Source: Deltaproteobacteria bacterium RIFCSPHIGHO2_12_FULL_43_9
Lineage (GTDB): Bacteria > Bdellovibrionota > O2-12-FULL-43-9
DNA length: 7,352 nucleotides
Assembly: GCA_001798265.1 (NCBI GenBank)
Contig: MGRR01000043.1
Location: 1-7,352, forward strand
Reading direction: 5' to 3'
Positions 1 to 5,727 of this stretch are shown in pieces. Made by a program: the position numbers and the translations under genes. The notes beneath the pieces are model-generated. The model was not told where the DNA came from. It worked only from the letters and a program-made list of their open reading frames with translations, and did no database searches. The number at the start of each line of letters is the position of its first letter. The stretch's first letter is position 1.

Positions 1-37
1 TGACACCGCTTCCAGAGGCCATGGTAGTAACCCCCTT

Positions 38-916
38 ATGCCGAGAATATTTTTATCCGTTCTATTTGTTTTTATCACCAGCAATTTCGCTCAAGGTGAA
101 CCTATAAGGCTCGGGATAAGCACGCCAGATGAAACAGCCGCTATTTTTCTGGAGCTATTTTCTGAAAAATTCGATCTTGCAACAGAAGGACATCCCGAAA
201 TTTCAGAGATCAATAATGAAACCCTTCAGAATTTTGTGTTGGTTAAATCCACAAAGGGATCAATGCAAAAAGAGGATTCTAATCTTGGTACCTTATTAAA
301 AGAGATTTTAACTGCACAAATGATTAAAGGTGTTTCAATTACTTCAATTAAGGATGTGGCATTTAACTGGGCAAAGGAAAAATATGGCGCATGCACGATC
401 AACGGGATCGTTTACAGATATCAAGAGGAAAGGAGTCTGGATAAGGGAAAATGTTCTTTTAATAATGAGCTTGATGCGGCATTGTCAGAAACCAGGGCAA
501 GAAATGTATTTGCAAAAGTTAAAAATCCAGACGATGTTGATTTAAAGAAGTTAACGGAGGAATGGAAAGAGATCGAATATGAGCTCGGGGGGATTGATTA
601 TAACTTCATTTTTCCATTGGTTTATGATGCGGAACCACCACTGGAAGAAGTAATTAAAATTATTAGTTCAGACTCTAATTTTGTTTCATCCGGGAAAAAG
701 GCTATAAATGAGTTCTTCGCTGCGATTTCTGTTTTTTACGATGGATCCCCACTTGATAACATTATAGGAACATTAAAAAAGCCGGGGTTTAAAAATGCCT
801 ATTATTTTATTGCTGTCGAAGAGGAGCCATCTGCCATAAGCACCCATTCCCTCCTGATTCTTGACGAACACAACCAGATGTATGGCCTAGAGGTGCGGAT
901 TACCAGGATAAATTAA
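38..916 (+). CDS. Predicted secreted protein of unknown function (292 aa)
   Basis: I do not recognise the family. Residues 1-20 look like a signal peptide: a short basic start (MPR), a hydrophobic stretch (IFLSVLFVFI) and a small-residue region (SNFAQG) where cleavage could fall, giving a periplasmic or exported protein. There is no lipobox cysteine and no later membrane segment. The mature part is mixed alpha/beta, acidic and lysine-rich, with only two cysteines, C119 and C139, which could form a disulfide. The last 30 residues (ISTHSLLIL..., YGLEVRITRI) look like two beta strands. The ATG at 38 is preferred because it places the signal peptide at the N-terminus. The frame is open upstream to the window edge and no good Shine-Dalgarno is seen, so a longer protein is not excluded. 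It lies on the pilus-gene strand but is separated from pilS by about 830 bp of repeats, so a pilus role is not implied. Confidence 0.7.
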   Translation: MPRIFLSVLFVFITSNFAQGEPIRLGISTPDETAAIFLELFSEKFDLATEGHPEISEINNETLQNFVLVKSTKGSMQKEDSNLGTLLKEILTAQMIKGVSITSIKDVAFNWAKEKYGACTINGIVYRYQEERSLDKGKCSFNNELDAALSETRARNVFAKVKNPDDVDLKKLTEEWKEIEYELGGIDYNFIFPLVYDAEPPLEEVIKIISSDSNFVSSGKKAINEFFAAISVFYDGSPLDNIIGTLKKPGFKNAYYFIAVEEEPSAISTHSLLILDEHNQMYGLEVRITRIN

Positions 917-929
917 CCGGGAATCCCTC

Positions 930-960
930 CGTCATTGCGAGGAGGCCTGTCATCCCCGCG
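930..960 (+). repeat. Partial dispersed repeat (CGTCATTGCGAGG type) fused to a hairpin-repeat fragment
   Basis: Positions 930-947 carry the 18-bp start of a repeat that recurs at 1036-1053 and, inverted, at 1225-1242. It is cut off after GGAGGCC and followed by a fragment (TGTCATCCCCGCG) of the second repeat family found just downstream. It starts 14 bp after the stop codon of the upstream gene. The truncation suggests repeat insertion into repeat. Confidence 0.75.
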
Positions 961-964
961 CCAT

Positions 965-1014
965 GTCATTCCCGCGAAAGCGGGAATCTGGATCCCCGTT
1001 TTCACGGGGATGAC
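965..1014 (+). repeat. Paired GC-rich hairpins, palindromic dispersed repeat
   Basis: Two adjacent stem-loops are seen. The first is 968-987, an 8-bp stem ATTCCCGC/GCGGGAAT with loop GAAA. The second is 992-1011, an 8-bp stem ATCCCCGT/ACGGGGAT with loop TTTC. They are bounded by GTCAT at the left and ATGAC at the right, so the 50-bp unit is also roughly palindromic as a whole. The second hairpin recurs exactly at 1371-1390. In transcripts reading through from the upstream gene it would fold strongly and could stall exonucleases, but there is no U-tract, so it is not a canonical intrinsic terminator. It resembles extragenic palindromic repeats that occur many times per genome (family recalled, not searched). 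Confidence 0.8.
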
Positions 1015-1035
1015 TGTTCATGGGGATGACAAAGT

Positions 1036-1076
1036 CGTCATTGCGAGGAGGCCCGGAAGCCGACGAAGCAATCCCC
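1036..1076 (+). repeat. 41-bp dispersed repeat, direct copy
   Basis: This reads CGTCATTGCGAGG at the left and CGACGAAGCAATC at the right, with an imperfect central palindrome GGCCCGGAAGCC. A nearly full inverted copy lies at 1202-1242, whose centre is the more symmetrical GGCCCGAAGGGCC. This copy has lost bases in the right half of the central palindrome. I recall such repeats as widely dispersed in intergenic DNA of several unrelated bacterial groups. No coding potential is inferred. Confidence 0.8.
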
Positions 1077-1128
1077 CCGTCCATTGTTGATGCTAGAATT
1101 CCCAGCAAATCGAACCTGACAGGCCCTC

Positions 1129-1309
1129 AAAAGCTAGTAGAGTGTTTCATAAATTTTGCACACTAGCGTCATTGCGAGCGAAGCGAAGCAATCTCTCCGA
1201 GGAGATTGCTTCGTCGGCCCTTCGGGCCTCCTCGCAATGACGTAGTTGCTTTTCTCCCAAAGGAATAACGATTGCACGCAAAATTTATGAAACGCTCTAC
1301 TAGACTTTT
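1129..1309. mobile_element. 181-bp palindromic, MITE-like element with 26-bp terminal inverted repeats
   Basis: The ends 1134-1159 and 1278-1303 are inverted repeats matching at 25 of 26 positions (core GTTTCATAAATTTTGC; the mismatch is T1143 opposite G1294). Inside lie two dispersed repeats facing each other: 1167-1195 (CGTCATTGCGAG then CGAAGCAATCTC) and its inverted partner 1202-1242. A 35-bp unpaired spacer sits at 1243-1277. Both outer ends carry CTAG (1134-1137 and 1300-1303), which could be a 4-bp target duplication. The symmetry continues outside as AAAAG (1129-1133) and CTTTT (1305-1309) with one unpaired base, suggesting insertion into a palindromic target. No transposase ORF fits, so it would be mobilised in trans. 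CTAG-type targets are known for some IS5-family elements, but that assignment is a guess. It may instead be a long cruciform-forming intergenic repeat. Confidence 0.6.
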
Positions 1310-1338
1310 AATACACAGATTGCTGCCATGATGGAGAG

Positions 1339-1393
1339 ATTCCCGCTTTCGCGGGGATGATACGGAATAGATCCCCGTTTTCACGGGGATGAC
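1339..1393 (+). repeat. Second paired-hairpin repeat, rearranged copy
   Basis: The first hairpin, 1339-1358 (ATTCCCGC/GCGGGGAT, loop TTTC, one G-U pair), is in the opposite orientation to its counterpart at 968-987. The second, 1371-1390 (ATCCCCGT/ACGGGGAT, loop TTTC), is identical to 992-1011. The spacer between the two is 12 bp here against 4 bp in the first copy. The right end runs straight into the tandem array, which is evidently built from the right half of this repeat. Confidence 0.75.
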
Positions 1394-1498
1394 AGGTTAC
1401 GAGGATGACAGGTTACGAGGATGACAGGTTACGGGGATGACAGGTTACGGGGATGACAGGTTTTCACGGGGATGACAGGTTTTCACGGGGATGACAGG
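1387..1498 (+). repeat. Seven-copy tandem array of GGATGACAGG with 16- and 19-bp periods
   Basis: GGATGACAG begins at 1387, 1403, 1419, 1435, 1451, 1470 and 1489. The first four intervals are 16 bp, the last two 19 bp. The 16-bp unit is GGTTACGAGGATGACA, or the same with GGG for GAG. The 19-bp unit is GGTTTTCACGGGGATGACA. The 19-bp form equals the right arm of the adjacent hairpin repeat, so the array probably arose by slippage or unequal exchange of that half-repeat. Its downstream end is about 115 bp before the predicted pilS promoter. An effect on expression is possible, but the sequence gives no direct sign of one. Confidence 0.85.
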
Positions 1499-1613
1499 GT
1501 GCTGCGGGGACAAATTTCGACCAAAATAATACAAATAGAATAAAGTTTTTATTGCATTCCATATAAGTGCTTGATATTGCAGTAATTTATGAAATCCCAA
1601 TTGTCTAAAATAT

Positions 1614-1642
1614 TTTACAATTATTGTCACTTTTGCTATAGT
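1614..1642 (+). promoter_or_regulatory. Predicted sigma-70-type promoter for pilS
   Basis: The -35 box TTTACA (1614-1619) and the -10 box TATAGT (1637-1642) each match the consensus at 5 of 6 positions and are separated by the ideal 17 bp. Transcription would start near 1647-1651, at the base of the stem-loop, giving a leader of about 100 nt before the preferred pilS start. The preceding AT-rich stretch 1511-1613 holds no gene or clear repeat, apart from a weak resemblance at 1576-1594 to the inverted-repeat end of the 1129-1309 element. Strength and use are inferred. Confidence 0.55.
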
Positions 1643-1645
1643 TAA

Positions 1646-1689
1646 GGGGCTGGGTGCCATTTTGCGGCACTCCCAGCCCCTTTGGGGCT
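1646..1689 (+). promoter_or_regulatory. Strong stem-loop in the pilS 5' leader with a competing hairpin
   Basis: GGGGCTGGG (1646-1654) pairs with CCCAGCCCC (1672-1680). Above a 2-nt bulge, TGCC (1655-1658) pairs with GGCA (1666-1669), closing a 7-nt loop. An alternative hairpin AGCCCC/GGGGCT with loop TTT (1675-1689) uses the same bases 1675-1680 and is followed by TTTG, so the two exclude each other. Further down, CTCCT (1693-1697) could pair with AGGGG (1717-1721) of a Shine-Dalgarno-like run. It could be an attenuator, a 5' stabilising hairpin or a regulator operator; no known riboswitch class is recognised. A loose sigma-54-like match (TGG at 1651-1653, TTGC at 1662-1665) lies within it. 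Confidence 0.45.
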
Positions 1690-1732
1690 TTGCTCCTCAG
1701 GGTGTACGGGAATTTCAGGGGGGTTCAGGCGC

Positions 1733-1762
1733 ATGGGGTATATGGCGAATGGGCCCTTTTAG
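1733..1762 (+). other. Possible 9-codon leader ORF overlapping the pilS start
   Basis: ATG at 1733 follows the purine run AGGGGGG (1717-1723) at a spacing of 9, a better ribosome site than anything before the pilS ATG. It reads MGYMANGPF and stops with TAG at 1760-1762, 14 bp past the pilS start at 1749 in another frame. It may couple translation to pilS or be coincidental. It is too short for coding statistics to help. Confidence 0.2.
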
Positions 1763-3431
1763 CTTTTTACGTAGTTTATATAAGACCATCTCTTCCTACA
1801 GAAATGGGTCGTTTAATTCTATTCTGTTAGGGCGCACTGTTCTTCTTTTTGTCCTGTTTGGGAGCACACTTTTTTATCAGCTTATTCATACGGGCTGGAA
1901 GCTTACCTCTCCAAATCTGTTTCCGGTCTGGTTTTTGGTGATTTTAAGTTTTGGGATAGGTGCAATTGCCTCTTTGGTATCTTCAAAAATTAGAAAGGGT
2001 AAAAGTTTTGTCGCTTCATTGATTGTGGTTGATGCGTTAACGGTCACAGCTTTGGTCTATATGACAGGGACGAATGAAAGTTATTTTCCGTTTCTTTACC
2101 TTGTTTTAATCTCGTTTAGTACTCTGATTTTTGGAAGAAGGGGGGCTGTTTTAACGGCTATTCTCTCTTCGGTTTGTTATTCGTTTTTGATGCTTATAGA
2201 TCCAATTGCCCACGATGATGGTTTAATTTTTAATTTATTGGTTAATAACGGGTCATTTTTTATTGTTGGATTGCTTGTTGGTTATATCGCAGAAGAGTTG
2301 AAATTAACCGGCCTGAGACTGGGGGAGAGTGAGAAGGAGAAGCATGCTCTTGAGGAATTGAATAAAACGGTTGTTACAAATGTTTCCGTTGGTCTTATGA
2401 CAACAACGGTGAGTGGAAAGATTGTTTATCTGAATCCGGCCGGGGAGAAAATTCTCGATTTGAATTTGCGCAGGGTCGGCCAATATTTGCTCGAGGATGT
2501 TCTTCCTGATTTTGAGGCGCTGGTGAGAGCTTTTGAAAATGACAAAAGAGATAAAAATATGCCATTGGCTATCAGATACCGGGCCGACCGGGTTTCGGAA
2601 GAAAAATATCTTGATTGCGTGATCTCGGTTTTAAACAGCGGCTCCGGGGAAAAAGAGGGGTATGTAATAATATTTAGTGATAAAACTGAGATGCATAAGA
2701 TGGAGGAGCAGCTTCAATTATCTGATAAACAAGCGGCAATTGGTCAGACGGTAGCCGGTATCGCGCATGAAATCAGAAATCCATTGGCATCGATTGGTGG
2801 CTCAATCGAACTGCTTAAACAAAATAGTAACCTGCAGCCCGAAGAGAAGAGGCTTGTAGAGATCTCATTAAGCGAGGTTGATCACCTAAACAGCTTAATT
2901 TCTGAGCTCCTGGATTATTCCCGCCCGGAGAAGAAGGAATCACAGGTATTTCATATCAATGAGTTGATTTCTGAAACGCTAAAAGAACTGGAGTTACACA
3001 AGGAATATAGGTCGTCTATTAAGATTAAAACGGAGATGCCGGATCTTGTTGTTCCAATCGTGGGTGATCGAGGGAAGATAAAACAGGTCTTTTGGAATCT
3101 TTTTATAAATGCGTGTCAGGCCATGAAGAGGGAGAATGGGGATTTATCAGTCTCTATAAATGAAACAACGTCCGAGGTTGAGGTTGTGGTTGAAGACAGT
3201 GGCGAGGGAATTCCCGCGGAAAATCTAAGTAGAATATTTAATCCATTTTTTACCACAAAAGATAGGGGAACAGGGTTGGGGCTTTCAATGGTCTATAAAA
3301 TTGTTGAGTCGCATGGTGGCACTATAGCGGTCTCAAGTAGAGAAGGAATTGGAACTAAATTTAAAGTTTATTTACCTAAACCGCATGTCATGAAGAGGCG
3401 TGCAAATTTTGTTAAGGAGAATGTATCATGA
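1749..3431 (+). CDS. pilS: PilS-like membrane sensor histidine kinase
   Basis: This is the sensor kinase of the PilS/PilR two-component system that controls type IV pilin transcription. Numbering from ATG 1749 gives 560 aa. Six hydrophobic segments lie at about 25-46, 57-79, 86-107, 111-129, 131-151 and 159-179, typical of the PilS sensor. A PAS domain spans about 200-320 (GLMTTTVSGKIVYLNPAGE...). The HisKA motif AHEIRNP places the phosphorylated His at 340. The ATPase domain shows the N box (FWNLFINACQAM, 448-459), G1 (DSGEGI, 483-488), F box (FNPFFTTK) and G2 (GTGLGL, 507-512), so it should be active. A TTG at 1662 would add 29 residues, but these are encoded inside the leader stem-loop and precede the natural basic start before TM1. 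ATG 1749 is the only ATG before TM1, though its ribosome site is weak. It overlaps pilR by 4 bp. I am sure of the kinase class; the PilS name rests on architecture and neighbours. Confidence 0.92.
   Translation: MGPFSFLRSLYKTISSYRNGSFNSILLGRTVLLFVLFGSTLFYQLIHTGWKLTSPNLFPVWFLVILSFGIGAIASLVSSKIRKGKSFVASLIVVDALTVTALVYMTGTNESYFPFLYLVLISFSTLIFGRRGAVLTAILSSVCYSFLMLIDPIAHDDGLIFNLLVNNGSFFIVGLLVGYIAEELKLTGLRLGESEKEKHALEELNKTVVTNVSVGLMTTTVSGKIVYLNPAGEKILDLNLRRVGQYLLEDVLPDFEALVRAFENDKRDKNMPLAIRYRADRVSEEKYLDCVISVLNSGSGEKEGYVIIFSDKTEMHKMEEQLQLSDKQAAIGQTVAGIAHEIRNPLASIGGSIELLKQNSNLQPEEKRLVEISLSEVDHLNSLISELLDYSRPEKKESQVFHINELISETLKELELHKEYRSSIKIKTEMPDLVVPIVGDRGKIKQVFWNLFINACQAMKRENGDLSVSINETTSEVEVVVEDSGEGIPAENLSRIFNPFFTTKDRGTGLGLSMVYKIVESHGGTIAVSSREGIGTKFKVYLPKPHVMKRRANFVKENVS
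3414..3420 (+). promoter_or_regulatory. Ribosome binding site of pilR inside the end of pilS
   Basis: AAGGAGA lies 7 bp before the ATG at 3428. It is close to the consensus and sits in the final codons of pilS, which supports the pilR start and coupled translation. Confidence 0.8.
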
Positions 3432-4807
3432 AACCAAAAATATTAGTTGTTGATGATGACGCAAGTATTCGTGAATTTCTGGAAATAATGCTTAAGAGGG
3501 AAAACTTTGAGGTTAAAACAGCGGATAATGGACAGAAGGCGCAAAAAATCATGGAGAAGGAGCAATTTGATGTTGTTATTACTGACCTGCAGATGCCCAA
3601 AATGTCGGGACTGGAGTTATTGAAGGAAATTAAAACGATAAATCCGGCTACCACAGTGCTTGTTATTACCGCGTTTGGTTCTACGGAGTCCGCAGTTGAC
3701 GCGATGAAGCTGGGTGCGTTTGATTACATCTCTAAGCCTTTTAAGATTGATGAAATTAAAAATCGCTTAAAGAATGCCCTGAAGAACAAAAATCTATCAG
3801 TGGAAAATAGAATAATGAGAAAAGAGCTGGAGAAAAAATACAGCTTCGAGAATATTATCGGAGCCAGTGAGGCCATGGAGAAGCTGTTTGAAATGATTGA
3901 GCGTGTTTCAGAGACTAAATCCAACGTTTTAATCAGCGGAGAGAGCGGAACGGGGAAGGAATTGGTAGCCAAGGCTATCCACTTTAATGGTCCACTTAAG
4001 GACAAGCCGTTTATAACGGTGAATTGCGGGGCAATCCCCGAGAACCTGTTGGAGAGTGAAATGTTCGGGCACAAGAAGGGTTCGTTTACGGGCGCGATAG
4101 CTGATAAAGAGGGCATATTTAAGGTTGCGGATGGTGGAACGATTTTCCTTGATGAGATTGGGGAACTTCCGTTGCTGCTTCAGGTGAAATTACTGCGCGT
4201 AATTCAGGAGGGGACATTCAGGCCTGTTGGTTCTACTGACGACGTGAAGGTAAATGTCAGATTAATTTCCGCGACAAATAAAGATCTTGGAAAAGAGGTT
4301 AAGGAGAAGAGGTTCAGAGAGGACCTCTATTATAGAATGAACGTTATTCACATTTATACACCTTCCCTCGCTGAGAGAAAGAGTGATATTCAGATTCTTG
4401 CTGAATTCTTCCTGGATAAATACAACAAAGAGCTTAACCGGCAGGTTCAGAAGATAAGCAAAGAGGCCATGGATATCCTGATGAAATATAGTTGGCCGGG
4501 CAATGTAAGAGAGCTGGAAAATGTCATAGAAAGAGCTGTCGCACTGGAGCGTGGCGGCGCGGTTCTTCCAGAGAGTTTGCCCGGGGGCATCAGAGATGGA
4601 AGAGAGCGGTTATCCGCCCTTATTAACCTCGAGGTTACCGATCGAGGGGTAAATATGGAGGATATCGTAGGAAGGCTGGAGAAGGATTTACTGAAGCAGG
4701 CTTTAACCATAAGTAATGGTATAAAAAAGAGAGCGGCAAAGCTGCTTGGGATCTCATTCAGGTCGATGAGATATCGGTTGGAAAAATACGGGTTAGAGGC
4801 GGCGTAA
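3428..4807 (+). CDS. pilR: PilR, NtrC-family sigma-54-dependent response regulator
   Basis: This is the response regulator partner of PilS, an enhancer-binding protein that drives open-complex formation by sigma-54 RNA polymerase, classically at the pilin promoter. It has 459 aa in three domains. The receiver (1-120) has acidic D9-D11, phosphoacceptor D53 (ITDLQMP), T81 and K103. The AAA+ domain (about 140-375) has Walker A GESGTGKE (171-178), a GSFTGA sigma-54 loop (218-223, Ser replacing the usual Ala), Walker B GGTIFLDEIGE (236-246) and the arginine-finger region RFREDLYYR (295-303), followed by WPGNVRELENVIERA. The C-terminal Fis-type helix-turn-helix is at about 431-456 (KKRAAKLLGISFRSMRYRLEKYGL). 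All catalytic residues are present and the length is normal. The start is fixed by the ATGA overlap with pilS and a good ribosome site. A paralogous NtrC-type role cannot be excluded, but neighbours favour PilR. Confidence 0.95.
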   Translation: MKPKILVVDDDASIREFLEIMLKRENFEVKTADNGQKAQKIMEKEQFDVVITDLQMPKMSGLELLKEIKTINPATTVLVITAFGSTESAVDAMKLGAFDYISKPFKIDEIKNRLKNALKNKNLSVENRIMRKELEKKYSFENIIGASEAMEKLFEMIERVSETKSNVLISGESGTGKELVAKAIHFNGPLKDKPFITVNCGAIPENLLESEMFGHKKGSFTGAIADKEGIFKVADGGTIFLDEIGELPLLLQVKLLRVIQEGTFRPVGSTDDVKVNVRLISATNKDLGKEVKEKRFREDLYYRMNVIHIYTPSLAERKSDIQILAEFFLDKYNKELNRQVQKISKEAMDILMKYSWPGNVRELENVIERAVALERGGAVLPESLPGGIRDGRERLSALINLEVTDRGVNMEDIVGRLEKDLLKQALTISNGIKKRAAKLLGISFRSMRYRLEKYGLEAA

Positions 4808-4816
4808 CAGAAGAAA

Positions 4817-4830
4817 AGAACATTTGTTCT
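4817..4830. promoter_or_regulatory. 14-bp palindrome between pilR and pilD
   Basis: AGAACATTTGTTCT has 6-bp inverted arms around TT. It lies in the 51-bp pilR-pilD gap, 28 bp before the pilD start, with no following T-run, so it is not a terminator. It could be an operator. The core GAAC-N4-GTTC resembles the LexA box known from Gram-positive bacteria, but no promoter could be recognised beside it, so a regulatory role is only a possibility. Confidence 0.25.
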
Positions 4831-4858
4831 CTACCCATTTTGAATTGCTACTGTTAAT

Positions 4859-5656
4859 ATGCAATTCATTATGGATCTGAATGCTCTTCGTTTTGTTTTT
4901 GCTTCGGTTTTTGGTCTCCTGATGGGAAGTTTTGGGAATGTCTGTATTCACAGGCTCCCACGAAAAGAGTCTATAGTTAGGCCTCGATCACATTGTCCTA
5001 AGTGTAATGCCCTAATTGCGTGGTTTGATAATATTCCAATCTTTAGTTTTATTCTTTTGAAAGGTAGATGCAGGCATTGTAAGGAGAGAATTAGTTTTAT
5101 TTATCCTGCGATTGAATTTCTCTCCGCTTCTTTGGGCGTTCTTTCCCTGGTTAAATTTGGCTGGGGCATAGAGGCTCTTCTTTATTATCTCTTTTTGTGG
5201 GGATTACTGATTATCATTATCATCGATGTCAGACATATGATTATTCCAAATGCTTTAACCTTTCCCGGGATAATCATCGGTTTGCTAGGGGCTGCTACGC
5301 AGGTTCTGCCTGTATCCTTTTGGCAATCTTTCATAGGAGCCCTGGTAGGTGGCGGGTTGTTATGGGTGGTGGGGTACTTGTATTATAAGGTGACCGGGAG
5401 AATGGGTCTTGGGGGTGGGGATATTAAGCTTATGGCGGTTAATGGCGCTTTTCTGGGGGTTGATTTGACGATTTTAACCCTCTTTATCAGCTCTCTGTTG
5501 GGTGCAATCGTTGGGGTTTATCTGATTCTGATAAGAAAAAAATCATCTAAATATGCCATCCCATTTGGACCATATATTGCGGCAGGTGGGGCCATTTCCC
5601 TATTTTTTGGCTATGAATTACTCAAAATATATGGTGGGGTGAGTTTACTTCCTTAG
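4859..5656 (+). CDS. pilD: Prepilin leader peptidase / N-methyltransferase PilD
   Basis: This inner-membrane aspartic protease removes the short leader from type IV prepilins and pseudopilins and methylates the new N-terminal residue. It has 265 aa and both functional halves. The cytoplasmic N-terminal domain has GSFGNVCIHRLP (23-34) and the zinc-binding pairs C46/C49 (CPKC) and C71/C74 (CRHC), usual in bifunctional methylating enzymes. The A24 peptidase domain has catalytic D123 (IIDVRHMIIPN) and D188 in the GGGD motif, plus the conserved IPFGPYIAAG (234-243). About seven to eight hydrophobic segments are visible. Starts at 4859 and 4871 (MDLNALRF) are both possible, and neither has a clear Shine-Dalgarno. 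It lies 51 bp after pilR and 71 bp before pilM. No pilin gene adjoins it here, so its substrates are encoded elsewhere. Confidence 0.95.
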   Translation: MQFIMDLNALRFVFASVFGLLMGSFGNVCIHRLPRKESIVRPRSHCPKCNALIAWFDNIPIFSFILLKGRCRHCKERISFIYPAIEFLSASLGVLSLVKFGWGIEALLYYLFLWGLLIIIIIDVRHMIIPNALTFPGIIIGLLGAATQVLPVSFWQSFIGALVGGGLLWVVGYLYYKVTGRMGLGGGDIKLMAVNGAFLGVDLTILTLFISSLLGAIVGVYLILIRKKSSKYAIPFGPYIAAGGAISLFFGYELLKIYGGVSLLP

Positions 5657-5714
5657 GCCCCCATTGCTTTAATTATATCCAAAAAGTTAATTTCATGTTA
5701 CAAATTAAATACTT

Positions 5715-5723
5715 AGGTGGGGG
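5715..5723 (+). promoter_or_regulatory. Ribosome binding site deciding the pilM start
   Basis: AGGTGGGGG ends 4 bp before ATG 5728, with AGGTGG 7 bp from it. It falls inside the coding sequence that an upstream in-frame ATG at 5695 would use, and so favours 5728. A very similar GGTGGGGG precedes the probable pilO start at 7328. Confidence 0.65.
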
Positions 5724-5727
5724 AATC

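Noticed and set aside
968..1011. Intrinsic terminator of the upstream secreted-protein gene
   Set aside because: The stems are strong but no T-tract follows either hairpin, and the same hairpin recurs at 1371-1390 as a dispersed repeat.
1169..1384. Minus-strand 71-codon ORF across the repeats
   Set aside because: It is a translation of the palindromic repeats (SSPRKRESL-type peptide), with no independent domain or ribosome site. Such repeat-derived ORFs are spurious.
1387..1498. CRISPR array
   Set aside because: The periods are 16 and 19 bp with no unique spacers of 25-40 bp and no cas gene. It is a simple tandem repeat.
1445..1660. Minus-strand 71-codon ORF across the tandem array and promoter
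   Set aside because: Its C-terminal half is the translated tandem repeat and its start lies over the pilS promoter and stem-loop. No protein-like composition.
1662..1748. TTG-initiated 29-residue extension of PilS
   Set aside because: It lies in the leader stem-loop, uses a rare start codon with no ribosome site, and adds Gly/Trp-rich sequence not expected before TM1.
3724..4116. Minus-strand 130-codon ORF opposite pilR
   Set aside because: It is a shadow of the pilR reading frame, rich in Ser/Phe/Leu as expected for antisense, with no domain.
5664..5692. Promoter for pilM (TTGCTT-17-TTAATT)
   Set aside because: Both boxes match poorly (about 4 of 6 or less) and AT-rich spacers give such matches by chance. 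It was not supported enough to list as a feature.
5695..5727. 11-residue N-terminal extension of PilM from ATG 5695
   Set aside because: It contains the strong ribosome site for ATG 5728. PilM proteins normally begin just before the VGIDIG motif.
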